From positions 1 through 32,843 of the forward strand of contig JAEYGI010000005.1 of NCBI GenBank assembly GCA_023402395.1: DNA of 32,843 nt, in the 5' to 3' direction. Made by a program: the position numbers and the translations under genes. Source of the DNA: Bacillota bacterium. GTDB lineage: Bacteria > Bacillota > UBA4882 > UBA8346. Under the pieces are notes generated by a model. The model searched no databases, had not been told where the DNA came from, and saw only the letters and a list, made by a program, of their open reading frames with translations. Of this stretch, positions 7,893 to 16,110 are shown one piece after another (position 1 is the first letter of the stretch; each line of letters starts with the position of its first letter).

Positions 7893-9404
7893 ATGATCAT
7901 TCCTAACGTTCTACAGATTCACCGGACCGATAACGTCGGCGTGGCGCTCGTGCCGCTGACGCCAGGCGAAACGGTTGAGATTAACGGATTCTCCTTCACG
8001 GTCCGCGAGGCGGTTCCGGTCGGCCACAAACTGGCGCTGGAGGAGATTGCAGACGGAGCGGCGATCCGCAAGTACGGCTCTACGATCGGCAACGCCACCC
8101 GCCCTGTCCGTCAGGGCGAATGGGTACACAGCCATAACCTGGCCACCGCGCTCCACGATAAACTGGACTACCGTTACGAGCCGTCGTTCCACGAGTTCCG
8201 AACCGTTTCCGGCGCGATACCCACCTTTCAAGGATACCGGCGTGGGGACGGACGGGTCGGGGTTCGCAATGAAATCTGGATTATCAACACGGTCGGCTGT
8301 ATCAACCAGCAAAGCGAGCGCCTGGCGGAGCTGGCCCGCAGGCAATATCAGCCACAGATCGCCGCCGGACGGATCGACGGCATTTACGCCTTTTCCCATC
8401 CGTACGGCTGTTCGCAGTTGGGCGAGGATCTCAGCAATACTCAGAAACTCCTGGCCGGACTGGTCCGCCATCCCAACGCCGCCGGCGTGCTGGTGGTGGG
8501 ATTGGGTTGCGAGAACAATCAGATGGCCGATTTTCAAAAGGTGCTCGGCCCGGTCGATCCGGATCGCGTCAAGTTCCTGATCCTGCAGGAGGTGGCCGAT
8601 GAAATGGCCGCCGGCTTGCAGCTTTTGGGCGAGTTGGCCGATTTCGCCGGGACGTTTCAGCCAGAGCCGGTTCCCGTCTCGGAACTGACCATCGGCCTGA
8701 AGTGCGGCGGTTCAGACGGGTTTTCGGGCATCACCGCCAACCCGCTGGTCGGCGCAGTGGCGGACCGGTTGATCGAATACGGCGGAACGGCGATCTTAAG
8801 CGAAGTTCCGGAGATGTTCGGGGCGGAGACCATTTTGATGAACCGCGCCAAGGACCAAGCCACCTTCAAAAAAGTGGTGGCGCTGATCAATGACTTCAAG
8901 GATTATTTCATCAGGAACGGCCAGGAAGTCTACGAAAACCCATCCCCCGGCAACAAGGACGGCGGCATCACCACCCTAGAGGACAAGTCGCTGGGTTGCA
9001 CCCAAAAAGGCGGAACCAGCATTGTCACTGACGTGATCCGTTATGGCGGGCGCTCCACGGTCAAAGGGTTAAACCTGCTGGAAGGACCGGGCAACGACAT
9101 CGTTTCTTGTACGGCCTTGGCCGCGGCCGGAGCCCAATTGATCCTGTTCACCACCGGCCGGGGCAATCCGATGGGCGCCATCGTCCCGACCATCAAGGTA
9201 TCCACCAATTCCCGGCTGGCCCAGGGAAAGCCGCACTGGATCGATTTCAACGCGGGCCGGCTATTGGAAGGGTTCACCATGGAAGGGCTTCGCGACGAAT
9301 TCTTCCAGTATCTGCTGGTGGTGGCCTCCAAAGAGCGTCTGACCAGGAATGAGCAGAACGGCTATCGTGACATGGCGATTTTCAAGTCCGGGGTCACGCT
9401 CTAA
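7893..9404 (+). CDS. uxaA: altronate dehydratase
   Basis: The enzyme dehydrates D-altronate to 2-keto-3-deoxygluconate, the step after UxaB. At 503 residues it is full length, with the N-terminal SAF domain (about 1-95: TPGETVEINGF to VHSHNLAT) and the large UxaA catalytic domain. Clear family segments are GYRRGDGRVGVRNEIWI, FSHPYGCSQLGED, VGLGCENNQM, LKCGGSDGFSGITANP and DFNAGRLLEG. Metal-binding cysteines and histidines are present in HPYGCS, LGCENN and LKCGGSDG. GTG at 7890 and ATG at 7893 are both possible; ATG gives better spacing from GGAAG. It is the second gene of the uxaBA operon, which ends at the hairpin at 9551. Confidence 0.95.
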   Translation: MIIPNVLQIHRTDNVGVALVPLTPGETVEINGFSFTVREAVPVGHKLALEEIADGAAIRKYGSTIGNATRPVRQGEWVHSHNLATALHDKLDYRYEPSFHEFRTVSGAIPTFQGYRRGDGRVGVRNEIWIINTVGCINQQSERLAELARRQYQPQIAAGRIDGIYAFSHPYGCSQLGEDLSNTQKLLAGLVRHPNAAGVLVVGLGCENNQMADFQKVLGPVDPDRVKFLILQEVADEMAAGLQLLGELADFAGTFQPEPVPVSELTIGLKCGGSDGFSGITANPLVGAVADRLIEYGGTAILSEVPEMFGAETILMNRAKDQATFKKVVALINDFKDYFIRNGQEVYENPSPGNKDGGITTLEDKSLGCTQKGGTSIVTDVIRYGGRSTVKGLNLLEGPGNDIVSCTALAAAGAQLILFTTGRGNPMGAIVPTIKVSTNSRLAQGKPHWIDFNAGRLLEGFTMEGLRDEFFQYLLVVASKERLTRNEQNGYRDMAIFKSGVTL

Positions 9405-9550
9405 ACGCGTCGTGATCGATCCGGCCGAAGGCCAGAGTTGTATACAAAGATCAGAGAAGCAAAGGGAACAGTAGATCCAGACTATTGTTTCCTAATGCTT
9501 GTTTGACAAGAACTTTATCTCATGGCTTCCAAAACCACGGAGAATAAGCG

Positions 9551-9583
9551 AAAGAACTGTCCTAACGCGGGACAGTTCTTTTT
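9551..9583 (+). terminator. strong intrinsic terminator after uxaBA
   Basis: AAAGAACTGTCC (9551-9562) pairs perfectly over 12 bp with GGACAGTTCTTT (9570-9581) around a 7-base loop, followed by further Ts. The A-run on the left makes it possibly active in both directions. It lies about 147 bases after the uxaA stop. Confidence 0.85.
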
Positions 9584-9631
9584 CAATCCGGAAACGGGAA
9601 AGCGGAGCGCGACCGCTCCAAATCCAGCCCT

Positions 9632-9660
9632 AATAAAAAACCGGCATTTTCCGCCGGTTA
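9632..9660 (-). terminator. intrinsic terminator of the S1-domain gene
   Basis: Read on the - strand, AACCGGC and GCCGGTT (9659-9653 and 9645-9639) form a 7-bp stem with a 7-base loop, followed by a T-rich tail over 9640-9633. It begins 10 bases after the stop codon of the S1-domain gene. Confidence 0.8.
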
Positions 9661-9669
9661 TCACTCTAT

Positions 9670-10053
9670 TTAAAAGCTCGGCGCCCTGCCGCCACCGCGG
9701 CCGCCCCGTTTAGAATCGGTGTTGCGCCGAATGTCTGATTGTCTCTCGTCTGAATCCTTCATGAACTTGGCGAGTTTATCCTCGAACGATTGCCGGTTTT
9801 GGCGGACGTTCCGTTCGGACGGGGGCTGGGCTTGGCGAATCGATAATCCGATTTTGCCCTTATCCATGTTCAACACTTTGACTTTGACCAGATCGTTTTG
9901 TTTTAGAAAATCGTTGACGTTCTTAACATATTCATCGGCGACTTCCGAAATGTGAACCAAACCTGTTTGCCCGGTTGGAAGTTCCACGAATGCACCAAAA
10001 TTGGTTATTCCGGTCACTCGCCCTTCGACAATCTGGCCAACTTCTAACGCCAT
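9670..10053 (-). CDS. S1 domain RNA-binding protein (YabR/GSP13-like)
   Basis: This is a 127-residue protein. Residues 1-75 are a canonical S1 domain: VGQIVEGRVTGITNFGAFVEL, then GLVHISEVADEYVKNV, then KVKVLNMDKGKIGLSIRQ. The tail is charged and ends in an RGGRGGGR-type arginine-glycine stretch, a common RNA-binding element. YabR and GSP13 of Bacillus have the same S1-plus-basic-tail layout and are linked to ribosome association and stress, so a ribosome or mRNA-binding role is likely. AGGAGGA lies about 10 bases before the ATG. The gene stands alone, with a near-consensus promoter upstream and its own terminator. Confidence 0.88.
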   Translation of the reverse strand: MALEVGQIVEGRVTGITNFGAFVELPTGQTGLVHISEVADEYVKNVNDFLKQNDLVKVKVLNMDKGKIGLSIRQAQPPSERNVRQNRQSFEDKLAKFMKDSDERQSDIRRNTDSKRGGRGGGRAPSF

Positions 10054-10105
10054 ACTGCAAAAATCCTCCTCTTTTATTTTTAACCCCGCGAAATCAGTAT
10101 AATAT

Positions 10106-10135
10106 ATTATATCCTGCCCGGAAAAGTGTTGTCAA
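10106..10135 (-). promoter_or_regulatory. near-consensus sigma-A promoter of the S1-domain gene
   Basis: On the - strand a perfect TTGACA (10135-10130) is separated by 18 bases from a perfect TATAAT (10111-10106). Transcription would start near 10100, about 45 bases before the ATG. This is the best promoter match in the window and suggests high constitutive expression. Confidence 0.8.
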
Positions 10136-10145
10136 GACAAGCCTA

Positions 10146-12272
10146 TCATGTCATCCGCCTGAACCGGACGATTTGGAAGCCGGGATCCAGGACAACAGCG
10201 TCTCCCTCATCATTCCAGACGCCTGATTGGACATGGGCCACGCGGTATTCCGGCCCCGGTTGGATTAACACCCGTGACGGCCGATTCCGGAAATCGGCGG
10301 CAAACTCGATCTGGATTATATCTCCAACCCTTACGCAGCGGATTCGGACTTTTCCGAACCGGGTGCGGAAATTGTCCAGATCGATATCCAGCGGTTCCCA
10401 ATACCGGCTGCCGAAGACTCCCGGCAACAGCCGGAGCGCATCCTTTTCTTCCCCGATGAAAATCGTCCGCAACAGCAACAAGGTTTGCCAAGTAGCCTCC
10501 GGATCATGCCCGGTCGTGCCGATCCCCTGCCCCGATTGGGGATGCAGACGATCCGGCCAGGTCCAGACCCCCCGGCCGCTATTGATCAAAAACTCCAGCA
10601 AGCCGGTACAGTCCAACCCCTCCCTCACCATCGCCTGGGCCAGGAGCGCGGTGGCGGCCGGCTGCAGTCCCGGCCCGTCCCAGGGATCAAAGTAGCCGTT
10701 CCGGTACAAATTCCGGCTGAGCACTCTCTGGAGAGTAGCGCGAACCAGCGCCTCGCCCCGCTCCCATAAGCGCAGCGGATAAACGGCCGCCAGATTGCCG
10801 ACGATGCTTCCGGGAGCGCCGGACGGATCGTGAGGGATGATCCGCTCCGCCCGCCCCAATCCATAGCGATCCAGCCGCTCCAGGACTTGTGCCCAAAGCT
10901 GCCGGGCATCCATCCGGAATGCCTCGGCTTCCGCGGTTTTTCCGAGAGCCTCGGCCAGTTCGGACAAGGATTTGATGGCGGCATAGACCCAGAAAATATT
11001 TTCATAGCTGGGAACGGGGTCCTTGGAATTCCGTTCGGACCGGCCGAACTCCAATGCCCAACGCCAGCCCAACCCGGCGCCCATTTTTTGAATCGCGCCC
11101 CAATAGCGTTCAATCAGCTGGTAATCATCAGTATAACCTAAATACTCGTTCAGCAAAACCGGCAGTTTGACCACAGGCTCGTCCATTCTCGGCACCGCGC
11201 CGGCCCACCGCCATCGCCGCAGCGCCCGTTCGAGCAACGCACCGGCGCTCTCGAACCGACCATGGCAAATCAGCCCCAATACCGCCGAATGGCTTAACGT
11301 TTCCGAATTCGGCCCAGAAAGCGTCTCCAGCCAGTGTAAGGCGGCCCGGTAGCATTGATCAACCTCTCTGCCCGTGACAACCGTTGGAAGTTTCTCCTTC
11401 CGGCTCCGGTCTCCCCTTTCCCAACGTTCCTTGCCGAGCTGGTCCGGAATTACCCATTGAAAAGTCGTCGGACGGATCAACAGCCGGATTTGGCGCAGAT
11501 CCGCGGCCAGTCCCGAATATCCGATCAAACAGGTGCCGCTGCCGGTGGCCGAATCAATCCGGGAGTTCCCGGCACCTTCCCGCAGGCAGCGGGCGACGTC
11601 GCCGCCGGCCGCGTCGGAGCAATAGCAATATCGGGGTGGATCCGGAAAGTCGATCAAGCGGCGGCCGTTCACCCGCAAACTGCCGTCCCGGTACTCCAGG
11701 CGCCCGATGGGATTGAATCCGTCGCTGTGATAGGGACGCAGCACAAAGCATAAGTCAATCGGGGTCAGAGGCCACCCATCAACTCTGACCGCGGTTTCCA
11801 ATTGAAACTGACCCTGCCCCGGACCGGGACGCACGATCATCCGGTAACAGCCGCCTTCAAAATACCCGCTGCTCTCAATCCCCAGCCGGTCCGGAAGATT
11901 GCTTTGAACGATCGGCCGGTAATCGTTTGGCGTAAACAGCCGCTCACCATATCCAATCCAGGTTTCAAGGGACCAGCCGGGATCGGGCAGCTCAATCAGG
12001 CCGAACCGGTCCACCCGCATGGCGGCCCCATTTCCGCTGCGGAATTCCACCCAACGACGGCAGGCGCGATTGGAAAAGCCGGAGCCGGACGGATCGAAGC
12101 ATGGCCCTTCCGGTTCATTCTGCCGCTGGAACCAGGCAGGTAGTGACCAATCGCCAATCAGGCCCGCTATTCTGGTCCCTGACGACTCCTTGGATCTCCT
12201 GGCCAAACCGGTTGCTTTCAACAAAAAAGCCCCTCCCTTGGTATTATTTTGCTCCGGAAGCGGCCAATTCAT
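10146..12272 (-). CDS. unknown protein, probable (alpha/alpha)6 glycosidase-like fold
   Basis: I cannot assign this 708-residue protein to a named family. There is no signal peptide or membrane segment, so it should be cytoplasmic. Residues about 1-290 look like beta-sandwich (many short strands with W, Y and G, such as WSLETWIGYGERLF and GCYRMIVRPGPGQGQFQLE). Residues about 310-610 are helix pairs with acidic and aromatic loops (VPRMDEPVVKLPVLLNEYLGYTDDY, YENIFWVYAAIKSL, NGYFDPWDGPGLQPAATALLAQ, GTTGHDPEATWQTLLLLR), resembling six-hairpin glycosidases. A final beta-sandwich runs to the C-terminus. The glutamate and aspartate residues in MDEP, DPWDG and HDPEA are possible catalytic sites. A role on plant-derived oligosaccharides is suggested by the pectin genes nearby, but not shown. 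The ribosome binding site is weak. Confidence 0.6.
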   Translation of the reverse strand: MNWPLPEQNNTKGGAFLLKATGLARRSKESSGTRIAGLIGDWSLPAWFQRQNEPEGPCFDPSGSGFSNRACRRWVEFRSGNGAAMRVDRFGLIELPDPGWSLETWIGYGERLFTPNDYRPIVQSNLPDRLGIESSGYFEGGCYRMIVRPGPGQGQFQLETAVRVDGWPLTPIDLCFVLRPYHSDGFNPIGRLEYRDGSLRVNGRRLIDFPDPPRYCYCSDAAGGDVARCLREGAGNSRIDSATGSGTCLIGYSGLAADLRQIRLLIRPTTFQWVIPDQLGKERWERGDRSRKEKLPTVVTGREVDQCYRAALHWLETLSGPNSETLSHSAVLGLICHGRFESAGALLERALRRWRWAGAVPRMDEPVVKLPVLLNEYLGYTDDYQLIERYWGAIQKMGAGLGWRWALEFGRSERNSKDPVPSYENIFWVYAAIKSLSELAEALGKTAEAEAFRMDARQLWAQVLERLDRYGLGRAERIIPHDPSGAPGSIVGNLAAVYPLRLWERGEALVRATLQRVLSRNLYRNGYFDPWDGPGLQPAATALLAQAMVREGLDCTGLLEFLINSGRGVWTWPDRLHPQSGQGIGTTGHDPEATWQTLLLLRTIFIGEEKDALRLLPGVFGSRYWEPLDIDLDNFRTRFGKVRIRCVRVGDIIQIEFAADFRNRPSRVLIQPGPEYRVAHVQSGVWNDEGDAVVLDPGFQIVRFRRMT

Positions 12273-12318
12273 AAAAGTATCTTTGTCCGTTCATCTATAT
12301 AGGATGAAGTAAATTTCT

Positions 12319-12335
12319 AATGCGAAATTTGCATT
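12319..12335. promoter_or_regulatory. 17-bp palindrome upstream of the glycosidase-like gene
   Basis: AATGCGAAATTTGCATT is symmetrical about its central base with one mismatch pair. It lies 47 bases before the start of the 10146-12272 gene in AT-rich DNA, where an operator is expected. Its length and layout match the palindrome at 6137-6153, but the arm sequences differ, so the same regulator is not implied. Confidence 0.35.
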
Positions 12336-12473
12336 CTGAAAGCCGAATGTAAATGTGCATAAATTTGAAATTTATTTAATCCTATTACAGCTGAAATAAG
12401 TTGAGAATTAAATTCATTAATTTCCATCATGCCGGATTTAAGGACACGATGCAATATTAGAAATTAATTCAAC

Positions 12474-13550
12474 TTATATAGTCCGGACCCTGGGCCGGCG
12501 CAGCAGTTTCCAGAAAAAATATCCGCCTATCAGCAGGGAACTGAAGAAGGTATAGCTCTTCCAGAGCAGGACAAAAACTCCGATCTTGCCGGGGCCGGTC
12601 AATCCTTTAAAAAGATAGGTCAATAACAATTCCGAACCCCCGCTTCCACCCGGGGTCGGCACCAGAATTTGGGCAAAATTGAAAACTAACTGATACCCGA
12701 TGAGCCTCCAGAACGATCCCGGCCGGCCGAGCGCCCAGATGATCACCGGAGCCAGCAACAGATAGAACAGCCAATAAACCACGGTCGATAACACTGCGCC
12801 CCAGACGCGGCGCCGATTTTTTCTGACCAGGAGCAGCCAACCTTCACTGAACTTGGCCCATTCGTGAAGGATCCGTTTGAACCAGCCTTTCCGGATCAAA
12901 AATGCCCGCAGTTTCCTAATCCAGGCGAAACGGCGCCAGCCTTTGCAAATCCACGCCAGCACCAGCACCGCTCCGGCCGCGAGCAACCCCATCAAAAGCC
13001 AGCTTATCCCGGAACCTTCAGCCCGGGGAAACATGGCGCCGGTCAAATTCAGGTTCACGGCCAGGGCCACCGGAATCAGCAGCAGGAACATGATCGTATT
13101 CAACCCAAGATCAACGGCGGTGATTGCCGTGGCCTGACCGAGGCTGATCCCTTCCCGGTTCAGCAGGTAAATCTGAAGCGGCGTCCCGCCGGAATTAAAC
13201 GGGGTCACATGAGAAATAAAGCAAGTTGCCAAATAAATCTGGAAGAAACGGGCAAATGGCAGCCGATGGCCCATCCCAGCCGTAATAAAATACATCCGCG
13301 CCGCTTTGGAGAGCCAGACCATAACTTGAATCCCGAAGCCGGCCCCCACCAACCACCAGTCGACTCCGCGGAAACCAGTCCGGACTCCGGTGCCGCCCAA
13401 CCCTTTAAAAATGAAATAAAGGCTGGCAAAACTGAAGGCCAGCGCATACCAGATCCCGTTGCCAATTTTCCGTTGCATCTTCATGAGTTTCCTATATCGT
13501 TTTATGGCTCCTGGCCATCGAGGGGGAATGACCAAAGCCGGATCGGTCAT
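12474..13550 (-). CDS. YbhN/AglD-like flippase-domain membrane protein
   Basis: This is a 358-residue polytopic protein of the UPF0104/LPG-synthase-TM family, whose members act on or move lipid-linked substrates in the membrane. The ATG at 13550 overlaps the TGA of the upstream glycosyltransferase as ATGA, so translation is probably coupled; the longer open frame to 13697 lies inside that gene and is ignored. Family features include six to eight hydrophobic segments, the motif THVxPF-like CFISHVTPFNSGGTPLQIYLL, LGLNTIMFLLL, and the conserved late segment QILVPTPGGSGGSELLLTYLF. The C-terminus is strongly basic. Its place after a GT9 enzyme suggests that it handles a glycolipid or lipid-linked sugar of the cell envelope. 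The actual substrate is unknown. Confidence 0.8.
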   Translation of the reverse strand: MTDPALVIPPRWPGAIKRYRKLMKMQRKIGNGIWYALAFSFASLYFIFKGLGGTGVRTGFRGVDWWLVGAGFGIQVMVWLSKAARMYFITAGMGHRLPFARFFQIYLATCFISHVTPFNSGGTPLQIYLLNREGISLGQATAITAVDLGLNTIMFLLLIPVALAVNLNLTGAMFPRAEGSGISWLLMGLLAAGAVLVLAWICKGWRRFAWIRKLRAFLIRKGWFKRILHEWAKFSEGWLLLVRKNRRRVWGAVLSTVVYWLFYLLLAPVIIWALGRPGSFWRLIGYQLVFNFAQILVPTPGGSGGSELLLTYLFKGLTGPGKIGVFVLLWKSYTFFSSLLIGGYFFWKLLRRPRVRTI

Positions 13551-14572
13551 TTCACCGCCAGCGGCCATTCGGGGTATAACTGTGCCTCCACCAGCTCCAT
13601 CACTTCCGCCACAGTGATCGCCTCCATGCAGTAAGCCCGTGAACACTTGGGCACGAATTGCCACAGCCCGCCGCCAAACTGATAGCAAGGGCTGCATGGA
13701 TAGCGCCGATAGATGTAGCGGTGGTGGGGGGGATGATAGGGATAGAATTGGTCCGGCGCGGTCGGCCCGAACAGGCCGATGGTCGGAGTTCCGACCGCGG
13801 CCGCCAGATGTAACGGCCCGGAGTCATTCCCGATAAACAGCCGGCATTGGTCGAGCAGCGCGGCGGTTTCGGTCAGCCGCAACTTACCGACTGCCGACAG
13901 CGCGTCAGGTGTCATGGAGCGGATCAGCGTGGCGGTTTCACGATCTTCGGTTCCGCCCACCAAGACCGCTTTAACCCCCAACCGGCGCAACTGTTGGATC
14001 AATCCCGCGAAGCTGACGGCCGGCCACCGCTTGCGTGGAAAATAATGGCCGCCGCAGTGGACGGCGACCAGCGGCCGCTGCCCTTTCCACCCCGCTCCCT
14101 CCAGAAACGCCTTGACTTTGATCCGGTCCGTCTCGTCAAACCAGAACTCGGTCCGGGCCGGCCCGGTTTTTAACCCCAATTGACCCAGAATGTCCAGGCA
14201 CAGTTGAACCACAGGCCGCTGGCGCGGATTGTCAATGCTATAAAAATCGCCGCGGCGATCGGCCGCGCAAAGTTTGGTAAAGATGCTTCCGAACTGGGTA
14301 AAGCTGAGTGCCAGGTCAAAATTGTCGCGGCGGATATCGGCCATCGTCCGCCACAGTTGCCACTGATCGGAGCAGCAGATCACCTGAATCTGATAGGGAT
14401 TATGCTTCAAAACTTCACTGGCCGAAGGGCTGGCTAAAACAACAATTCGAGCCCCGGGGAAATTCTCCTTGAGAGCTCGAATGGCCGGTGTCGCAAATAA
14501 AGTATCACCCAGCGGGCTCAAGCAAAATAATACGATTTTACGGTGCTCCTCTGGCTGTCGCAGCGTTTCCAA
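13547..14572 (-). CDS. GT9-family glycosyltransferase (heptosyltransferase-like)
   Basis: GT9 enzymes such as WaaC/WaaF add heptose to the lipopolysaccharide core in Gram-negative envelopes. The 341-residue product has both Rossmann halves: KIVLFCLSPLGDTLFATPAIRALKENFP at the start, VAVHCGGHYFPRKRWP in the linker, and FIGNDSGPLHLAAAVGTPTIGLFGP near the C-terminus, the donor-binding signature. The start is uncertain: TTG at 14572 has GGGAG almost touching it, and the gene overlaps the end of the VanW gene by 35 bases, so re-initiation or coupling is likely. It is the middle gene of a three-gene operon. A cysteine-rich insert (CSPCYQFGGG...CSRAYC) near residues 295-320 is unusual and might bind metal or form disulfides. 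Confidence 0.85.
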   Translation of the reverse strand: METLRQPEEHRKIVLFCLSPLGDTLFATPAIRALKENFPGARIVVLASPSASEVLKHNPYQIQVICCSDQWQLWRTMADIRRDNFDLALSFTQFGSIFTKLCAADRRGDFYSIDNPRQRPVVQLCLDILGQLGLKTGPARTEFWFDETDRIKVKAFLEGAGWKGQRPLVAVHCGGHYFPRKRWPAVSFAGLIQQLRRLGVKAVLVGGTEDRETATLIRSMTPDALSAVGKLRLTETAALLDQCRLFIGNDSGPLHLAAAVGTPTIGLFGPTAPDQFYPYHPPHHRYIYRRYPCSPCYQFGGGLWQFVPKCSRAYCMEAITVAEVMELVEAQLYPEWPLAVK

Positions 14573-15956
14573 CTCTCCCGTCTTTAGCGCCGGATCGTCC
14601 GGTTCCCACTTTATATTCTTCCGGTTGGGCCGGATATATACTGGTATTTTCCCGACGCTTTTTGACGGAGCCGTCTTTCATGACTACTTTCCGCCATAAT
14701 TCCACCTTATGCCCCATCACCCCGTCGAAGGCCTTGACCCGTTCCCCCGCGGGCAGGGCGGGGTCGGGAATCTCTTTGGTCGAATATGGATAGCTTGCTA
14801 TTTCCACTGTTTCCAAAGCCACCGATTCCCAATCGGTCTTTTTCCCGAGAACCGTCACGGTCAGACGCGGCGGAGCCAGCCGGGTCACGATCAGAACCGG
14901 CGCCGGATTGTTGTTTTCAAAGATAAAATCGATGCTATCGTAGGAGACGGTGGCGTCCCGGGCCAGCGGCACATAACCGCTGGGCAGGCTGTGGTTGAGC
15001 CGGGTGACCACCTTCAGATTGGCCAGCAGCACCGCGTTGTAAAGGGTCGATGAGACTTGACAGACTCCGCCGCCTACTCCGGGCACCAATTTGCCGAGCA
15101 GGACCACCGGGGCTTCCTTATACCCGCTTTCGCTGAGCCTGGGCCCGACCCAGGTATTAAACGAAAAATTCTGGCCGGGGTATATCAGAACGTTATCGAT
15201 GAGGCTGGAAGCCAGGCTGAGATTATGGGTTCGATCGCTATGGGCCGGGTTGAATTTAGTTGAGTACACACCTAGAACCTGGTTCAACCCCCATTTTTCG
15301 ATATCGGCCTCAGTCAGTGACGGCGTCAGGATCTTCAGCGGAATATCCACCATGGCCAGCTTGGGATCCCAGGCTGCCCGCTCCAAAAGAGCGGTTAAGG
15401 CGTCACGGTCGATCATCCGTCCGATCCGGCTTGAGGTATAATTAACCCGGCCCTCCGTGTCCAAGCTGACCACCGAGCGTACCGGTTCAACGGCGATCCC
15501 CGCTTCCAGCAGGCGATAAAACGCTTCCAATGATTCCTGGTTGTTGGTAAAGACAGGATGAAAATCCAGCCCGTTACGTTTGATCCGCAGGCGGGCGGCG
15601 ATCTGCCGGACGAGATTGCCGGTTCGTCCGGCCCGGTAGGCTTTTTGAGTCGTGGCTTCGACATCAAGATTGATCCCGATCGTCCCCAGCACCACGCTCA
15701 CCGTCCGTTTCCGATAATTCAGGATCACCTTCCGCTCCCGAACCGCTTCCCCGAATTGGCCGATGATTTGCTGCGCCGCGGCGACTTTCAACCCCCCGAC
15801 CTCCTGCCCGGCCACGGTTAGACCGGGGGTGATCCGATCGTTAAACCAAATCAGGTACGTCGATACCGCCGTCAATACCAGGACCGCTACCGCGATTGCC
15901 GCAATCTTCAGGACGGCCGGCTTGAGGTCGAGCGAGAACTTTTCAATGAGATTCAT
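14538..15956 (-). CDS. VanW-family protein with peptidoglycan-binding and G5 domains
   Basis: The start at 15956 is fixed by GGAGGAGGTG a few bases upstream; an open frame continues to 16043 but has no such site. The 472-residue product has an N-terminal membrane anchor (about 16-37), YoaR-type putative peptidoglycan-binding domain(s) (about 75-190), a VanW domain (about 240-365: IYPGQNFSFNTWVGP, PGVGGGVCQVSSTLYNA, NHSLPSGYVP) and a C-terminal G5 domain (about 395-465). Proteins with this layout sit outside the cell membrane and are linked to the cell wall and sporulation in Bacillota. The VanW function is not well defined. It is first in the operon with the GT9 and YbhN-like genes and diverges from yyaC. 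Confidence 0.9.
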   Translation of the reverse strand: MNLIEKFSLDLKPAVLKIAAIAVAVLVLTAVSTYLIWFNDRITPGLTVAGQEVGGLKVAAAQQIIGQFGEAVRERKVILNYRKRTVSVVLGTIGINLDVEATTQKAYRAGRTGNLVRQIAARLRIKRNGLDFHPVFTNNQESLEAFYRLLEAGIAVEPVRSVVSLDTEGRVNYTSSRIGRMIDRDALTALLERAAWDPKLAMVDIPLKILTPSLTEADIEKWGLNQVLGVYSTKFNPAHSDRTHNLSLASSLIDNVLIYPGQNFSFNTWVGPRLSESGYKEAPVVLLGKLVPGVGGGVCQVSSTLYNAVLLANLKVVTRLNHSLPSGYVPLARDATVSYDSIDFIFENNNPAPVLIVTRLAPPRLTVTVLGKKTDWESVALETVEIASYPYSTKEIPDPALPAGERVKAFDGVMGHKVELWRKVVMKDGSVKKRRENTSIYPAQPEEYKVGTGRSGAKDGRVGNAATARGAP

Positions 15957-16047
15957 TGGAGACACCTCCTCCATATGGATGAGCAACGTCATCAGAGCTA
16001 TCAGTATGTATAGTCCCGCGGCTTTGGTCATAAAATAAATCAACTTG

Positions 16048-16083
16048 ATACTACAGTGAACTAAATTAGGAAACCTGTAGTAT
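16048..16083. promoter_or_regulatory. 9-bp inverted repeat between divergent vanW-like gene and yyaC
   Basis: ATACTACAG (16048-16056) is the perfect reverse complement of CTGTAGTAT (16075-16083), with an 18-base AT-rich spacer. It sits in the short gap between two divergent genes, a layout that fits an operator acting on both. Confidence 0.45.
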
Positions 16084-16110
16084 TAGCGAGACCAATCAAA
16101 GGAGATTTCC

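Noticed and set aside
9522..9713. Small + strand open frame after uxaA
   Set aside because: No ribosome binding site, and it runs through a 12-bp terminator hairpin.
13551..13697. Longer start for the YbhN-like gene
   Set aside because: This part lies inside the GT9 gene; the ATGA overlap at 13550 is a much better start.
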